NCBI RefSeq assembly: GCF_001544795.2
Contig: NZ_FCOI02000003.1
Location: forward strand, 248,001-312,000
Direction of reading: 5' to 3'
Length of the DNA stretch: 64,000 bases
Source: Caballeronia temeraria
GTDB lineage: Bacteria > Pseudomonadota > Gammaproteobacteria > Burkholderiales > Burkholderiaceae
Shown here: piece after piece, positions 43,254 to 51,772 of the stretch
Layout of the letters: every line of letters begins with the position of its first letter
Numbering within the stretch: position 1 is the first letter of the stretch
Position numbers and translations under genes: made by a program
Notes under the pieces: model-generated
Database searches by the model: none
What the model saw: only the letters and a program-made list of their open reading frames with translations
Told to the model about the DNA's origin: nothing

Positions 43254-45929
43254 CTATTGCACGCCTTCGAGAAGGCCGAGCGCGATGGCGCGGCGCACCG
43301 CGTGCTTGCGCGAACTGGCGTCGAGCTTGCCGAAGAGATTCTTGAGATGCCACTTGACGGTGCCCTCGCCGACCGCCGCCGCAAGCGCGATTTCCTTGTT
43401 GCTCAGATTGCGCGCGAGCAGTTCGAGAATCTCGCATTCCTTCGGCGTGAGGATCACGCTCGGCAGCGCGCGCGGCCCGCCTTCGCCGGAGCGCGGCGGC
43501 ACGCGCACCACATGCGGCGGCACGACGGGACGCTCGCCCGGGTCCACCTCGCCGGCTTCGCTCACGCGCCGCGCCCAGTCGGCGAGCGCGGGATGCGCGT
43601 CGATCAGCACGCGCCCGAGGTGATACGCGCGCGCGAGGTTCAGCGCTTCGAGAAACGGCGCATGGCCGTCGCCCGTTGCGCGTTCCTGCGCGAACGCCCG
43701 CAAGGCCATCAGTTCGATGCGCTGGCGTCCGCGCTTCATCGTCGCGGCGATCTGCTCCGCGCGCGCGAGCGGGTCGATCGCGGCCTGCCAGTCCTGCCGC
43801 GCGAGCGCCGCGCTGCCGTGCGCCATCGACTGGAGCAGCTGTACGGATTGCCGCCAGATCGGTCCGCGCGTGGCGATATGTTCATCGACGATTTCGTCGA
43901 TGCGCGCGATGAGCGCATCGCAGGTTTGCGCGCGATAGCGCCCCGCGTGCGCGCTCACCTGTTCCGCGAGGCTCGTCACGCAAAGACGCGGCAGATTGCG
44001 CGCGACGCCCATCGCGTAGAGCATTTCGAGCAGATCGAGCGCGCGATGCTCGTCGCCGCGCAAGGCCGCGATGCGCGCCGCCGTGCGATACGCGAGCACG
44101 ACCGTCTCCGGCATCGCGGCGCGTTCGAGCACGTCGAGCCGATTCGCGAGCAGCGCACCCGCCTCGTCAATGCGATCGTCCTCGTACGCGATCGATGCGC
44201 ACGTCGCCGCGAACATGCACGTCAGCGGATGACGCCGCCCGAGGTCCTCTTCGGCGCTCGCGAGCGCGGGCAGCAGCACGCTTTCGGCGAGCTTCACCTG
44301 CCCTTCCTGCAGCCACGTGAGGCCGACCATGTGATCGCCCCAGCGCACCACATAGCCGAGTCCCTTGCCGGTCTGCGCCCGGGTCAGCGCCTGCTGCAGA
44401 CGCCGGGCCTGCGCCGGCTCGCCGAGCAGCATCGCGCGGGCGGCGAGGCGGTTCGCGTGCGCTTGCGCGAGCCACGATTCCCTGGGCGGCGGCGTCTGCG
44501 CCCACGGCTCGAAGAGCGCCAGGAAGCGGTCCGGATCGTCGGCGTACCACGCGGCCGCGCTCAGGATCAGCGCGCATTCATAGCGCAGGGCGTCGTCGGC
44601 GCCGGGCGATGCCAGCACGCGCTCCACCTGACGCTGCGCCTCGCGATGACGTTCGCCGAGCGCCAGCGCCCACGCGACGGCGAGGCACAGGCGCGGGCGC
44701 TGTTCGAGTTCGGCTTCCGGCAGACGTTCCAGCCAGTCCAGCACCGTGCCGAGCTGGCCCTGTTTCACGGCATCGTGCAGCGATTGTTCCGCCAGTTCGT
44801 ACGCATGTTCGCGATCGCCCGCCGCATGCGCGTGACGTGCCGCCTGTTCGAGCATGCCGCGCGCGCCGAGCCAGTGCGCCGCGCTCCGATGCAGCGCCGC
44901 GCGTTCATCGTCGGCGAGTGCGCCGAAGCGCGTCTGCAGCACGTCGCGCACGAGCGGATGCAGACGGCACCAGTCGCTTTCCTCGGCCGTGACGAAGACG
45001 GGCGTATCGCGGGTGAGGCGGGCCAGGCGCTGCGGCGCGTCGGCGTTGCCGGTGAGCGCGGCGCACAGGTCCGGATGCAGCACGTCCGCCACGCTGATAT
45101 CGACGAGAAAGCGCTCATCATCGGACGAAAGCTCGCTCAGCAGCGCCGCGACGAGCGGCTCGCGCAGGCCGCGCGGGCCCGCCGCGAGATTGTCGAGCGC
45201 CGCGCGCGGGTCCTGCGCACGCGCCATTGCGGTGAGCGCGAGTTGCAGGCCGAGCGGCCAGCCGCCGGTGATTTCGAAGAGTCGCGCGCAGGCGTCGGCA
45301 TCCACGCGCGCGCCGAAACGCTGCGTGACGAGCGCGATGGTCTCGTCGACGCGAAAACGCAGCGCCTCCGGCGCGACCAGTTCCGCCTGCCCGTAGGCGA
45401 GCAGCTCCGCCGCCGGCTTGTCCAGCCCCTGCCGCCCCGCCGCGACGATGCGCAGATTCTGCGGCGCGTTGTGCATCACGTAGTCGAGCAGTTGCGCGCC
45501 GGCTTCCGGCAGACGATCGGCTTCATCGACGATCAGCACGACATCGAGCGAAAGCTGCGCGAGTTCCGCGAGCCAGGCGGTGGCGAGATCGAATGCCCCG
45601 GCGGGTGCGCCCGGCGTGTCCGCGATCAGACGCCCGAACGCCGGGCGCGCGCAGGCCGTGCGGATCGCGTAGACGAGCGCGCGGGGAAAGCGCTCGGCGT
45701 CGTCGCGATCGTCGGCGAGCAGCCACGCGACCGCCGCGCCGCGCGCCAGAAACTCGCGCCGCCATTGCGCGAGCAGCGACGTCTTGCCGTAGCCCGCGCC
45801 CGCCTGCACGAGCACGATCTGGCTGCGGGCGGTGTCGGCGTTCAGGCGCGCGCGCGCGAGCAGGCCGGACGGCGCGCGGGGCGCCATCGTCTTCAAAACG
45901 AGTTCGGTGGAGGGGGAATCGCTGGGCAT
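43254..45929 (-). CDS. Large LuxR-family regulator of the MalT (LAL/STAND ATPase) type
   Basis: Transcriptional activator of 891 residues. Residues 43-50 are the Walker A (QAGAGYGKTSLL), Walker B is DVVLIVDEADRLPEAG. The middle 500 residues are helical TPR-like repeats rich in Ala, Leu and Arg. The C-terminal 60 residues are a LuxR helix-turn-helix (ILTPKECEILELLARNLSNK, then EIALAAAVGEGTVKWHLKNL). MalT-type proteins bind ATP and a small inducer and activate catabolic genes. The porin/acyl-CoA ligase unit just downstream is the nearest target. No Shine-Dalgarno is visible before the ATG at 45929. Confidence 0.9.
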   Translation of the reverse strand: MPSDSPSTELVLKTMAPRAPSGLLARARLNADTARSQIVLVQAGAGYGKTSLLAQWRREFLARGAAVAWLLADDRDDAERFPRALVYAIRTACARPAFGRLIADTPGAPAGAFDLATAWLAELAQLSLDVVLIVDEADRLPEAGAQLLDYVMHNAPQNLRIVAAGRQGLDKPAAELLAYGQAELVAPEALRFRVDETIALVTQRFGARVDADACARLFEITGGWPLGLQLALTAMARAQDPRAALDNLAAGPRGLREPLVAALLSELSSDDERFLVDISVADVLHPDLCAALTGNADAPQRLARLTRDTPVFVTAEESDWCRLHPLVRDVLQTRFGALADDERAALHRSAAHWLGARGMLEQAARHAHAAGDREHAYELAEQSLHDAVKQGQLGTVLDWLERLPEAELEQRPRLCLAVAWALALGERHREAQRQVERVLASPGADDALRYECALILSAAAWYADDPDRFLALFEPWAQTPPPRESWLAQAHANRLAARAMLLGEPAQARRLQQALTRAQTGKGLGYVVRWGDHMVGLTWLQEGQVKLAESVLLPALASAEEDLGRRHPLTCMFAATCASIAYEDDRIDEAGALLANRLDVLERAAMPETVVLAYRTAARIAALRGDEHRALDLLEMLYAMGVARNLPRLCVTSLAEQVSAHAGRYRAQTCDALIARIDEIVDEHIATRGPIWRQSVQLLQSMAHGSAALARQDWQAAIDPLARAEQIAATMKRGRQRIELMALRAFAQERATGDGHAPFLEALNLARAYHLGRVLIDAHPALADWARRVSEAGEVDPGERPVVPPHVVRVPPRSGEGGPRALPSVILTPKECEILELLARNLSNKEIALAAAVGEGTVKWHLKNLFGKLDASSRKHAVRRAIALGLLEGVQ

Positions 45930-45981
45930 CGGGAATTTTTTAGTTTTTCTAGGATGGTTCGGATTGCGCGCGCGCGTCAAG

Positions 45982-46019
45982 CCCCTCCCGACGCGAGAGG
46001 GGCGCGCGCCCCTCTCGCG
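45982..46019. repeat. Three-arm GC palindrome, including a 28-bp perfect palindrome
   Basis: Bases 45992-46019 read the same on both strands (28 bp, perfect), with arms GAGAGGGG and CCCCTCTC. Just before it, CCCCTCCC (45982-45989) can pair instead with the GAGAGGGG at 45995-46002, giving two mutually exclusive hairpins. It lies in the gap between the divergent LuxR and universal-stress genes. Arms of this kind resemble extragenic palindromes that are common in Burkholderia-like genomes. Confidence 0.6.
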
Positions 46020-46064
46020 CACTACGATGCAATCAACCGTGCAATCGCAAACCGAAGGATCATC

Positions 46065-46823
46065 ATGTACCGACATCTGCTCGTGCCCGTCGAGCGCAGC
46101 GACGCCAGCGTCGAGGCGATTGGCCATGCGGCCGAGCTCGCGCGATCGCTCGGCGCGCGCATCACCTTCGTCTGCCGTCATGCGGGCAAAGGCGACGATG
46201 CAGCGCAGCATCGGCAAGCGCACGCGCTGCTGGCCCGCGCCGAGGCCGCGGCGCGCGCGCAGGGCGTGCCGGCGACCGTGGTCGCGGGCAACGGCGACGC
46301 GTCGTTCGACAGCATCAACCCGCAGGCCGCGCGTGATTACGACCTCGTGTGCATCGCGCAAGGCGGCGCGGTGCCGCCCGTGCCCGGCGTCGCGGTGCTC
46401 GTCGCCCCGCGCGACGCCCGTCCGATGGTCACGAAGGCGGTCGCCGCGCTGCTCGCCGTGCATCGCATGCGCTCGGACGCTTACGACGACGCGCTGCGCA
46501 CGGATCGGCCCGACGCGCGAACGATCGAACGTCTTCGCGAAGCACACCGTGAAGAAACCGCACTGACGATGGCACTGCGCGAGCGCACATCGACGCTCGA
46601 CGCCGAACTCGACGAACTCGCGCGCCTCGCCGAACGCGAAGCGGCGTCGCTTGAGCGGGTGGCGCAAGCGCTCGCGAGCGGCGCGGTCATCGACGACACC
46701 TTGCTTGCGTGCGCACGTTTCGCGTGCGAGCGCATGGGACGCATCGAAGGCGTCGTGCTGCCGGCCGCGCGCCGCTATCTGCGCGATACCGACTGGAACA
46801 CGCTCGCCGGCAACGTCCGCTGA
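46065..46823 (+). CDS. Universal-stress domain fused to a helical, hemerythrin-like tail
   Basis: Protein of 252 residues. Residues 1-115 look like a UspA domain (MYRHLLVPVERSDASVEAIG, HAAELARSLGARITFVCRHA) but lack the full ATP-binding glycine motif. Residues about 135-252 are helical and end IEGVVLPAARRYLRDTDWNT, very like the closing helix of HHE hemerythrins; however most metal-binding histidines are missing (only HREE remains clearly). So the tail is either a degenerate hemerythrin domain or a look-alike helical bundle. AAGGA precedes the ATG at 46065. It starts the plus-strand cluster that continues with the quinone reductase gene. Confidence 0.78.
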   Translation: MYRHLLVPVERSDASVEAIGHAAELARSLGARITFVCRHAGKGDDAAQHRQAHALLARAEAAARAQGVPATVVAGNGDASFDSINPQAARDYDLVCIAQGGAVPPVPGVAVLVAPRDARPMVTKAVAALLAVHRMRSDAYDDALRTDRPDARTIERLREAHREETALTMALRERTSTLDAELDELARLAEREAASLERVAQALASGAVIDDTLLACARFACERMGRIEGVVLPAARRYLRDTDWNTLAGNVR

Positions 46824-46853
46824 ACGCAACGAACGAAACAGGAGATGAAATCA

Positions 46854-47834
46854 ATGGCACATGCAATCCGCTTTCATGAAACAGGCGGCCCCGAAGTGTT
46901 GCGCTGGGAAGAAGTCGAAGTCGGCGAACCCGGCCCGTTCGAAGTCCGGCTGCGTCACGAAGCCGTCGGCCTCAATTTCGCGGACACGTATTTCCGCTCC
47001 GGCCTCTATCCGGTGCCGCTGCCTTCGGGCATGGGCGTCGAGGCGGCGGGCGTCGTCGAAAAAGCCGGCGCGAACGTTACGCATCTGAAGGAAGGCGATC
47101 GCGTCACCTACACTGGTTTCATCAACACGCTCGGCGCGTACAGCACGGAGCGCATCATCGCCGCCGCGCCGCTCATCAAGCTGCCCGATGCGATCGATTG
47201 CACGCGCGCCGCCGCGATGACGATGCGCGGCCTCACCGCCGCGTATCTGATGACGCGCATCCGCCCGTTTCAGCGCGGCGACACGCTGCTGCTGCATGCG
47301 GCGGCGGGCGGCGTCGGGCTGATCGTGTCGCAATGGGCGAAGCTGCTCGGCGTCACGGTGATCGGCACGGTATCGAGCGAGGAAAAGGCGCATGTGGCGC
47401 GCGAGCATGGCACGACGCACACGATCGACTACAGCCGCGAAGACGTGGCCGCGCGCGTGCGCGAACTGACCGATGGCAAAGGCGTGAACGCGGTATTCGA
47501 CAGCGTCGGCAAGACGACCTTCAACGCCTCGCTCGATTCGCTCGCGCGGCGCGGTCTGATGGTGTGCGTCGGCACGGCATCCGGCCCGATTCCGCCGTTC
47601 GATCCGCAATTGCTCGCGATGAAAGGCTCGCTCTATCTGACGCGCCCGGCGCTCGCGGATTACATCGCCGATCCCGCCGAGAAGAACGCGCTCGCCGCGG
47701 AACTGTTCGATCATGTCGCGAACGGGCGCATTCGCATCGAGATCAATCAGCGCTACGCACTGCAAGATGCCCAGGACGCTCATCGCGATCTGGAAGCGCG
47801 CAAGACCACGGGTTCGTCCGTGTTCGTCGTCTGA
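46854..47834 (+). CDS. NADPH:quinone oxidoreductase (zeta-crystallin type, MDR family)
   Basis: Zinc-independent medium-chain reductase of 326 residues. N-terminal GroES-like domain (EVRLRHEAVGLNFADTYFRS, GVEAAGVVEKAG) and a Rossmann domain with the AAAGGVGLIVSQWAKLLG motif, both close to Qor. It reduces quinones with NADPH. The ATG at 46854 has AGGAG at correct spacing; the ATG at 46845 lies within that ribosome site. It follows the stress-protein gene by 30 bases. Confidence 0.92.
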   Translation: MAHAIRFHETGGPEVLRWEEVEVGEPGPFEVRLRHEAVGLNFADTYFRSGLYPVPLPSGMGVEAAGVVEKAGANVTHLKEGDRVTYTGFINTLGAYSTERIIAAAPLIKLPDAIDCTRAAAMTMRGLTAAYLMTRIRPFQRGDTLLLHAAAGGVGLIVSQWAKLLGVTVIGTVSSEEKAHVAREHGTTHTIDYSREDVAARVRELTDGKGVNAVFDSVGKTTFNASLDSLARRGLMVCVGTASGPIPPFDPQLLAMKGSLYLTRPALADYIADPAEKNALAAELFDHVANGRIRIEINQRYALQDAQDAHRDLEARKTTGSSVFVV

Positions 47835-47843
47835 GGAGACATC

Positions 47844-48692
47844 ATGCGTATTCAGCCACTCACTTGCGCGATCGGCGCCGAACTCACGAACGTGAATCTC
47901 GCCGATGCCATTCACGACGACGCCCTCTTCGCCGAGATCCGCGCCGCGCTGCTCGCGCATCGCGTGCTCTTTCTGCGCGATCAGGAGATCACGCGCGCCG
48001 AGCATGTCGCGTTCGCGCGGCGCTTCGGCGAACTGGAAGATCATCCGGTCGCGGGAAGCGATCCGGAACATCCGGGACTCGTGCGTATCTACAAGTCGCC
48101 GGATCAGCCCAATGATCGCTACGAAAACGCGTGGCACACGGATGCGACATGGCGCGTCGCGCCGCCCTTCGGTTGCGTGCTGCGCTGCGTCGAAACGCCG
48201 CCCGTCGGTGGCGACACGATGTGGGCGAACATGGTCCTCGCGTATGAGAACCTGCCCGCGCACGTGAAGGAGCAGATCGCGGATCTGCGCGCGCGGCACA
48301 GCATCGAGGCGAGCTTCGGCGCGGCCATGCCGATCGAAAAGCGCCTCGCGCTCAAGGCGCAGTTTCCCGATGCCGAACATCCGGTCGTGCGCACGCATCC
48401 GGAAACCGGCGAGAAGGTGCTGTTCGTCAACGCGTTCACGACGCACTTCACGAACTATCACACGCCCGAGCGCGTGCGCTTCGGCCAGGACGCGAATCCC
48501 GGCGCGGGACAGTTGCTCGCGTATTTGCTGAGCCAGGCCTATATCCCCGAATACCAGGTGCGCTGGCGCTGGTCGAAAAACAGCATGGCGATCTGGGACA
48601 ACCGCAGCACGCAGCATTACGCGGTGATGGATTACCCGCCGTGCCATCGCAAGATGGAGCGCGCGGGGATCATCGGCGACGTGCCTTTCTGA
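47844..48692 (+). CDS. TauD/TfdA-family Fe(II)/2-oxoglutarate dioxygenase
   Basis: Dioxygenase of 282 residues with the iron triad H98-x-D100 (AWHTDATWR) and H258 (NRSTQHYAV). The 2-oxoglutarate-contact region and the FVNAFTTHFTNYHTP block are typical. Members hydroxylate taurine, aryloxyacids or other small acids, releasing CO2 and succinate. The substrate is not clear here; no sulfonate transporter is near. It is 9 bases from the quinone reductase gene with TGAGGAG ahead. Confidence 0.9.
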   Translation: MRIQPLTCAIGAELTNVNLADAIHDDALFAEIRAALLAHRVLFLRDQEITRAEHVAFARRFGELEDHPVAGSDPEHPGLVRIYKSPDQPNDRYENAWHTDATWRVAPPFGCVLRCVETPPVGGDTMWANMVLAYENLPAHVKEQIADLRARHSIEASFGAAMPIEKRLALKAQFPDAEHPVVRTHPETGEKVLFVNAFTTHFTNYHTPERVRFGQDANPGAGQLLAYLLSQAYIPEYQVRWRWSKNSMAIWDNRSTQHYAVMDYPPCHRKMERAGIIGDVPF

Positions 48693-48698
48693 CTTTCG

Positions 48699-48719
48699 AT
48701 GCCGGTTCCTTTCCGGCAT
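48699..48719 (+). other. Hairpin between the dioxygenase and BKACE genes
   Basis: ATGCCGG / CCGGCAT form a perfect 7-bp stem around a 7-base loop, seven bases after the dioxygenase stop. No T run follows, so it is more likely an mRNA-stability or partial attenuation structure than a full terminator. Confidence 0.4.
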
Positions 48720-48759
48720 GACCATTACCTTTAATTCGGATACCTAAACGGAGTTCACC

Positions 48760-49815
48760 ATGCAATTCTTCGATGATTCGCTGCATCCCGAGAATCAGGA
48801 CAAGGTCGTCATCACCGTCGCGCCGTACGGGCCGGAGTGGATGCCCGCCGACTTCCCCGAAGACATCCCCGTGACGATGGACGAGCACGTGCAAAAGGCC
48901 GTCGATTGCTACAACGCGGGCGCAACGGTGCTGCATCTGCATGTGCGCGAAGAAGATGGCAAAGGCAGCAAGCGCCTCTCGAAGTTCAACGAACTGCTCG
49001 GCCGTCTGCGCGAAGCCGTGCCCGACATGATCCTGCAAGTGGGCGGCTCGATCTCCTTCGCACCCGAAGACGACGGCGCCGCCGCGAAATGGCTGTCCGA
49101 CGACACGCGTCACATGCTCGCCGATCTCACGCCGGCGCCGGATCAGGTGACCGTCGCGATCAACACGGTGCAGATGAACATCACCGAACTCATGAACCGC
49201 GACGACATCGCCGGGACGTCGCTTGCCGAGCCCGCTTACTGGGAAGCGTATCGCGAGATGACGGTGCCCGCCGGTCCGGGCTGGGTCGACGAGCATCTGC
49301 GCCGTCTTCAGAACGCGGGCATCCAGCCGCACTTCCAGCTCACCGGCATGCACTCGCTGGAGACGCTCGAACGCATCATCCGGCGCGGCGCGTATCGCGG
49401 GCCGCTGAACGTGACGTGGGTCGGCATCGGCGGCGGCTTCGACGGTCCCAATCCGTACAACTTCATGGAGTTCGTGCGACGCTGCCCGGACGGCTCGTGC
49501 ATCACGCTCGAATCGCTGATGAAGAACGTGCTGCCGATCAACACGATGGCGATGGCGATGGGCCTGCACCCGCGCTGCGGCATCGAGGACACGATCATCG
49601 ATCAGCGCGGCAACCGCATGACCTCCGTGCAGCAGATCGAGCAATGCGTGCGTATCGCGCGTGAGCTCGGCCGCGATATCGCGAGCGGCAAGGAAGCGCG
49701 CGAGATCTACAAGATCGGCGTGCAGTACGACAGCATCGACGAAACGCTCGCGAGCCTCGGCATGAGCCCGAACCGCCGCGCCGGCCAGTTGAACGTGCCG
49801 CTGCGCGCAGCATAA
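48760..49815 (+). CDS. BKACE (DUF849) beta-keto acid cleavage enzyme
   Basis: TIM-barrel enzyme of 351 residues of the 3-keto-5-aminohexanoate cleavage family. Family signatures are VVITVAPYGPEW, AGATVLHLHVREEDGKGS, MILQVGGSISFAPEDD and PLNVTWVGIGGGFDGPNPYN. Members condense a beta-keto acid with acetyl-CoA to give acetoacetate plus a new CoA ester, using a divalent metal held by the HLHVRE motif. Specificity differs between subfamilies and cannot be read here. This copy is longer than Kce (about 275), with an extended segment around DDTRHMLADLTPAPDQ. Confidence 0.9.
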   Translation: MQFFDDSLHPENQDKVVITVAPYGPEWMPADFPEDIPVTMDEHVQKAVDCYNAGATVLHLHVREEDGKGSKRLSKFNELLGRLREAVPDMILQVGGSISFAPEDDGAAAKWLSDDTRHMLADLTPAPDQVTVAINTVQMNITELMNRDDIAGTSLAEPAYWEAYREMTVPAGPGWVDEHLRRLQNAGIQPHFQLTGMHSLETLERIIRRGAYRGPLNVTWVGIGGGFDGPNPYNFMEFVRRCPDGSCITLESLMKNVLPINTMAMAMGLHPRCGIEDTIIDQRGNRMTSVQQIEQCVRIARELGRDIASGKEAREIYKIGVQYDSIDETLASLGMSPNRRAGQLNVPLRAA

Positions 49816-49872
49816 GAATCCGTGCAATAGAACATATCGGCGCACAGCCGAAGGAACACGGAGGAGACGATT

Positions 49873-51183
49873 TTGGAACTGCATTGCGCAAACCCCGCTG
49901 TATCCGATGCCGCCGCGTCCACGATCCCGCGCCGCTATGCGTGGGTCGTGTTCGCGCTGACCTTCGGCTTGCTGCTGTCCGACTACATGTCGCGTCAGGT
50001 GCTCAACGCAGTCTTTCCGCTGCTGAAGGCCGCATGGGGCCTGTCCGACACGCAGCTCGGCTCGCTGAGCAGCGTCGTCGCGTTGATGGTGGGACTGCTC
50101 ACCTTGCCGCTTTCGGTGCTCGCGGATCGCTGGGGACGCGTCAAAAGCCTCGTGCTGATGGCGTTGCTCTGGAGCTTCGCGACGCTGGGCTGTGCGCTCG
50201 CGACGCACTACGGCGAAATGCTGGCGGCGCGCGCGATCGTCGGTCTCGGCGAAGCGGCGTATGGAAGCGTGGGCATCGCGCTCATTCTCAGCATCTTTCC
50301 GGCGCATCTGCGCTCGACGCTCACCGGCGCGTTCATGGCCGGCGGCGCGTTCGGCTCGGTGCTGGGCATGGCGCTCGGCGGCTATGTCGCCGTGCGCTTC
50401 GGCTGGCGCTGGTCGTTCGGCGTGATGGCGCTCTTCGGCATGGTGCTCGTCGCCGTGTACTGGATGACGGTCACGGAAAAGCGCATCGCCTCGAATCAGG
50501 CGCGCGAAGTGCGCACGGACGGCACGCGCATCGGGCTTCGCGGGCTCGTCAGTGCGCTCTTTTCATCGGTATCGGTGATTTGCGCGTATATCGGCAGCGG
50601 CTTGCAGCTTTTCATCATGGCGGCCGTGCTCGCGTGGATGCCGAGCTATCTGAACCGCTACTACGGCCTCGCGCCCGACAAGGCCGGCGCTGGCGCGGCG
50701 GTGTTCGTGCTGATCGGCGGCATCGGCATGGTGGTGTGCGGCATCGCGACGGATCGCCTGAGCCGCGGCGTGCCCGCGCGCAAATGGCTCACCGCGATCG
50801 CGTATTGCGCCGTCTCCTTCGTGTTGATCGGGCTGGCGTTCCGTCTGCCTGCGGGACCGCTTCAGCTCGTGCTGCTCGGCGCGGGTTTGCTTGTCGTCGC
50901 GGGGACATCGGGGCCGGCCGGTGCGATGGTCGCGAATCTCACGCCATCCGCGATTCACGCGTCGGCATTCGCCACGCTCACGCTCGCGAACAATCTGCTC
51001 GGCATGGCGCCGGGGCCGCTCGTGACGGGCTTTCTCGCGGACCGCATCGGCCTGCTGGGCGCGTTGCAGACGATTCCGCTCGTGAGCCTCGGCGCGATGC
51101 TCGCCTTCACGCTCGGACGGCTGCGCTACACGCGCGATCTGCGCCGTCTCGATTCGCTGCGCCCACACGCGGCCGCTCAATGA
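49873..51183 (+). CDS. MFS transporter, likely substrate importer of the BKACE cluster
   Basis: Major-facilitator protein of 436 residues with 12 helices. The loop 2-3 motif is LPLSVLADRWGRVKSLV and helix 4-5 has the GLGEAAYGSVGIALILSIFP stretch. The frame opens with TTG at 49873, preceded by GGAGGAGA at good spacing; no ATG nearby would keep the first helix, so a TTG start is favoured. It lies between BKACE and a serine hydrolase gene and is likely to import the compound they degrade. Confidence 0.88.
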   Translation: MELHCANPAVSDAAASTIPRRYAWVVFALTFGLLLSDYMSRQVLNAVFPLLKAAWGLSDTQLGSLSSVVALMVGLLTLPLSVLADRWGRVKSLVLMALLWSFATLGCALATHYGEMLAARAIVGLGEAAYGSVGIALILSIFPAHLRSTLTGAFMAGGAFGSVLGMALGGYVAVRFGWRWSFGVMALFGMVLVAVYWMTVTEKRIASNQAREVRTDGTRIGLRGLVSALFSSVSVICAYIGSGLQLFIMAAVLAWMPSYLNRYYGLAPDKAGAGAAVFVLIGGIGMVVCGIATDRLSRGVPARKWLTAIAYCAVSFVLIGLAFRLPAGPLQLVLLGAGLLVVAGTSGPAGAMVANLTPSAIHASAFATLTLANNLLGMAPGPLVTGFLADRIGLLGALQTIPLVSLGAMLAFTLGRLRYTRDLRRLDSLRPHAAAQ

Positions 51184-51202
51184 TCGATTAGGAATACATA
51201 GC

Positions 51203-51772
51203 ATGAACGCATCACCGAATGCCCCGACGATTCTCATGGTTCCGGGTCTGCGCGATCACGTCGAGGATCACTGGCAGACGCACTTCGCCAACGCGCATCC
51301 GAATGTGCGCACCGTGCCGCCGCTGCAACGCGACAAGCTCGATCGCAGCGCGCGTGTCGCCGCGCTCGATGCGGCGTTGTCGCAGATCTCGGGGCCGGTC
51401 GTGCTCGTCGCGCACAGCGCCGGCGTGATGATCACCGTGCATTGGGCACAGCGTCGGCGTCGCGAGATTCAGGGTGCGCTGCTCGTCACGCCGCCGGATT
51501 TCGATTCACCCTTGCCCGAGGGTTACCCGACGCTCGAAGAACTCAGGCTGCACGGATGGCTGCCTACGCCGCGCGAGCGTCTGCCGTTTCCGTGCACGGT
51601 CGCGGCGAGCCATGACGATCCGCTCGCGCGGTTCGAACGCGTGGTCGGCATGGCGAACGACTGGGGTGCGCGTCTCGTCGATCTCGGTAAAGTGGGCCAC
51701 ATGAATCCGGCGTCGGGCTTCGGCGTATGGCGCGACGCGGAGCATTACATCGCGGAGATCGTCGAGCGTTAA
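51203..51772 (+). CDS. RBBP9/YdeN-type small serine hydrolase
   Basis: Alpha/beta hydrolase of 189 residues of the RBBP9 (DUF1749-like) family. The nucleophile elbow is VLVAHSAGVMITVHW, the acid lies in SHDDPLARFERV and the base in VGHMNPASGFGVW, all in order. Substrate unknown; an ester or amide intermediate of the adjacent pathway is plausible. Its stop codon and that of the convergent amidohydrolase share the four bases TTAA at 51769-51772. Confidence 0.87.
   Translation: MNASPNAPTILMVPGLRDHVEDHWQTHFANAHPNVRTVPPLQRDKLDRSARVAALDAALSQISGPVVLVAHSAGVMITVHWAQRRRREIQGALLVTPPDFDSPLPEGYPTLEELRLHGWLPTPRERLPFPCTVAASHDDPLARFERVVGMANDWGARLVDLGKVGHMNPASGFGVWRDAEHYIAEIVER

Noticed and set aside
43242-46064. 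Long plus-strand frame continuous with the universal-stress gene
   Set aside because: Only the part from the ATG at 46065, with its own ribosome site, is protein-like; the rest is antisense to the LuxR-type gene.
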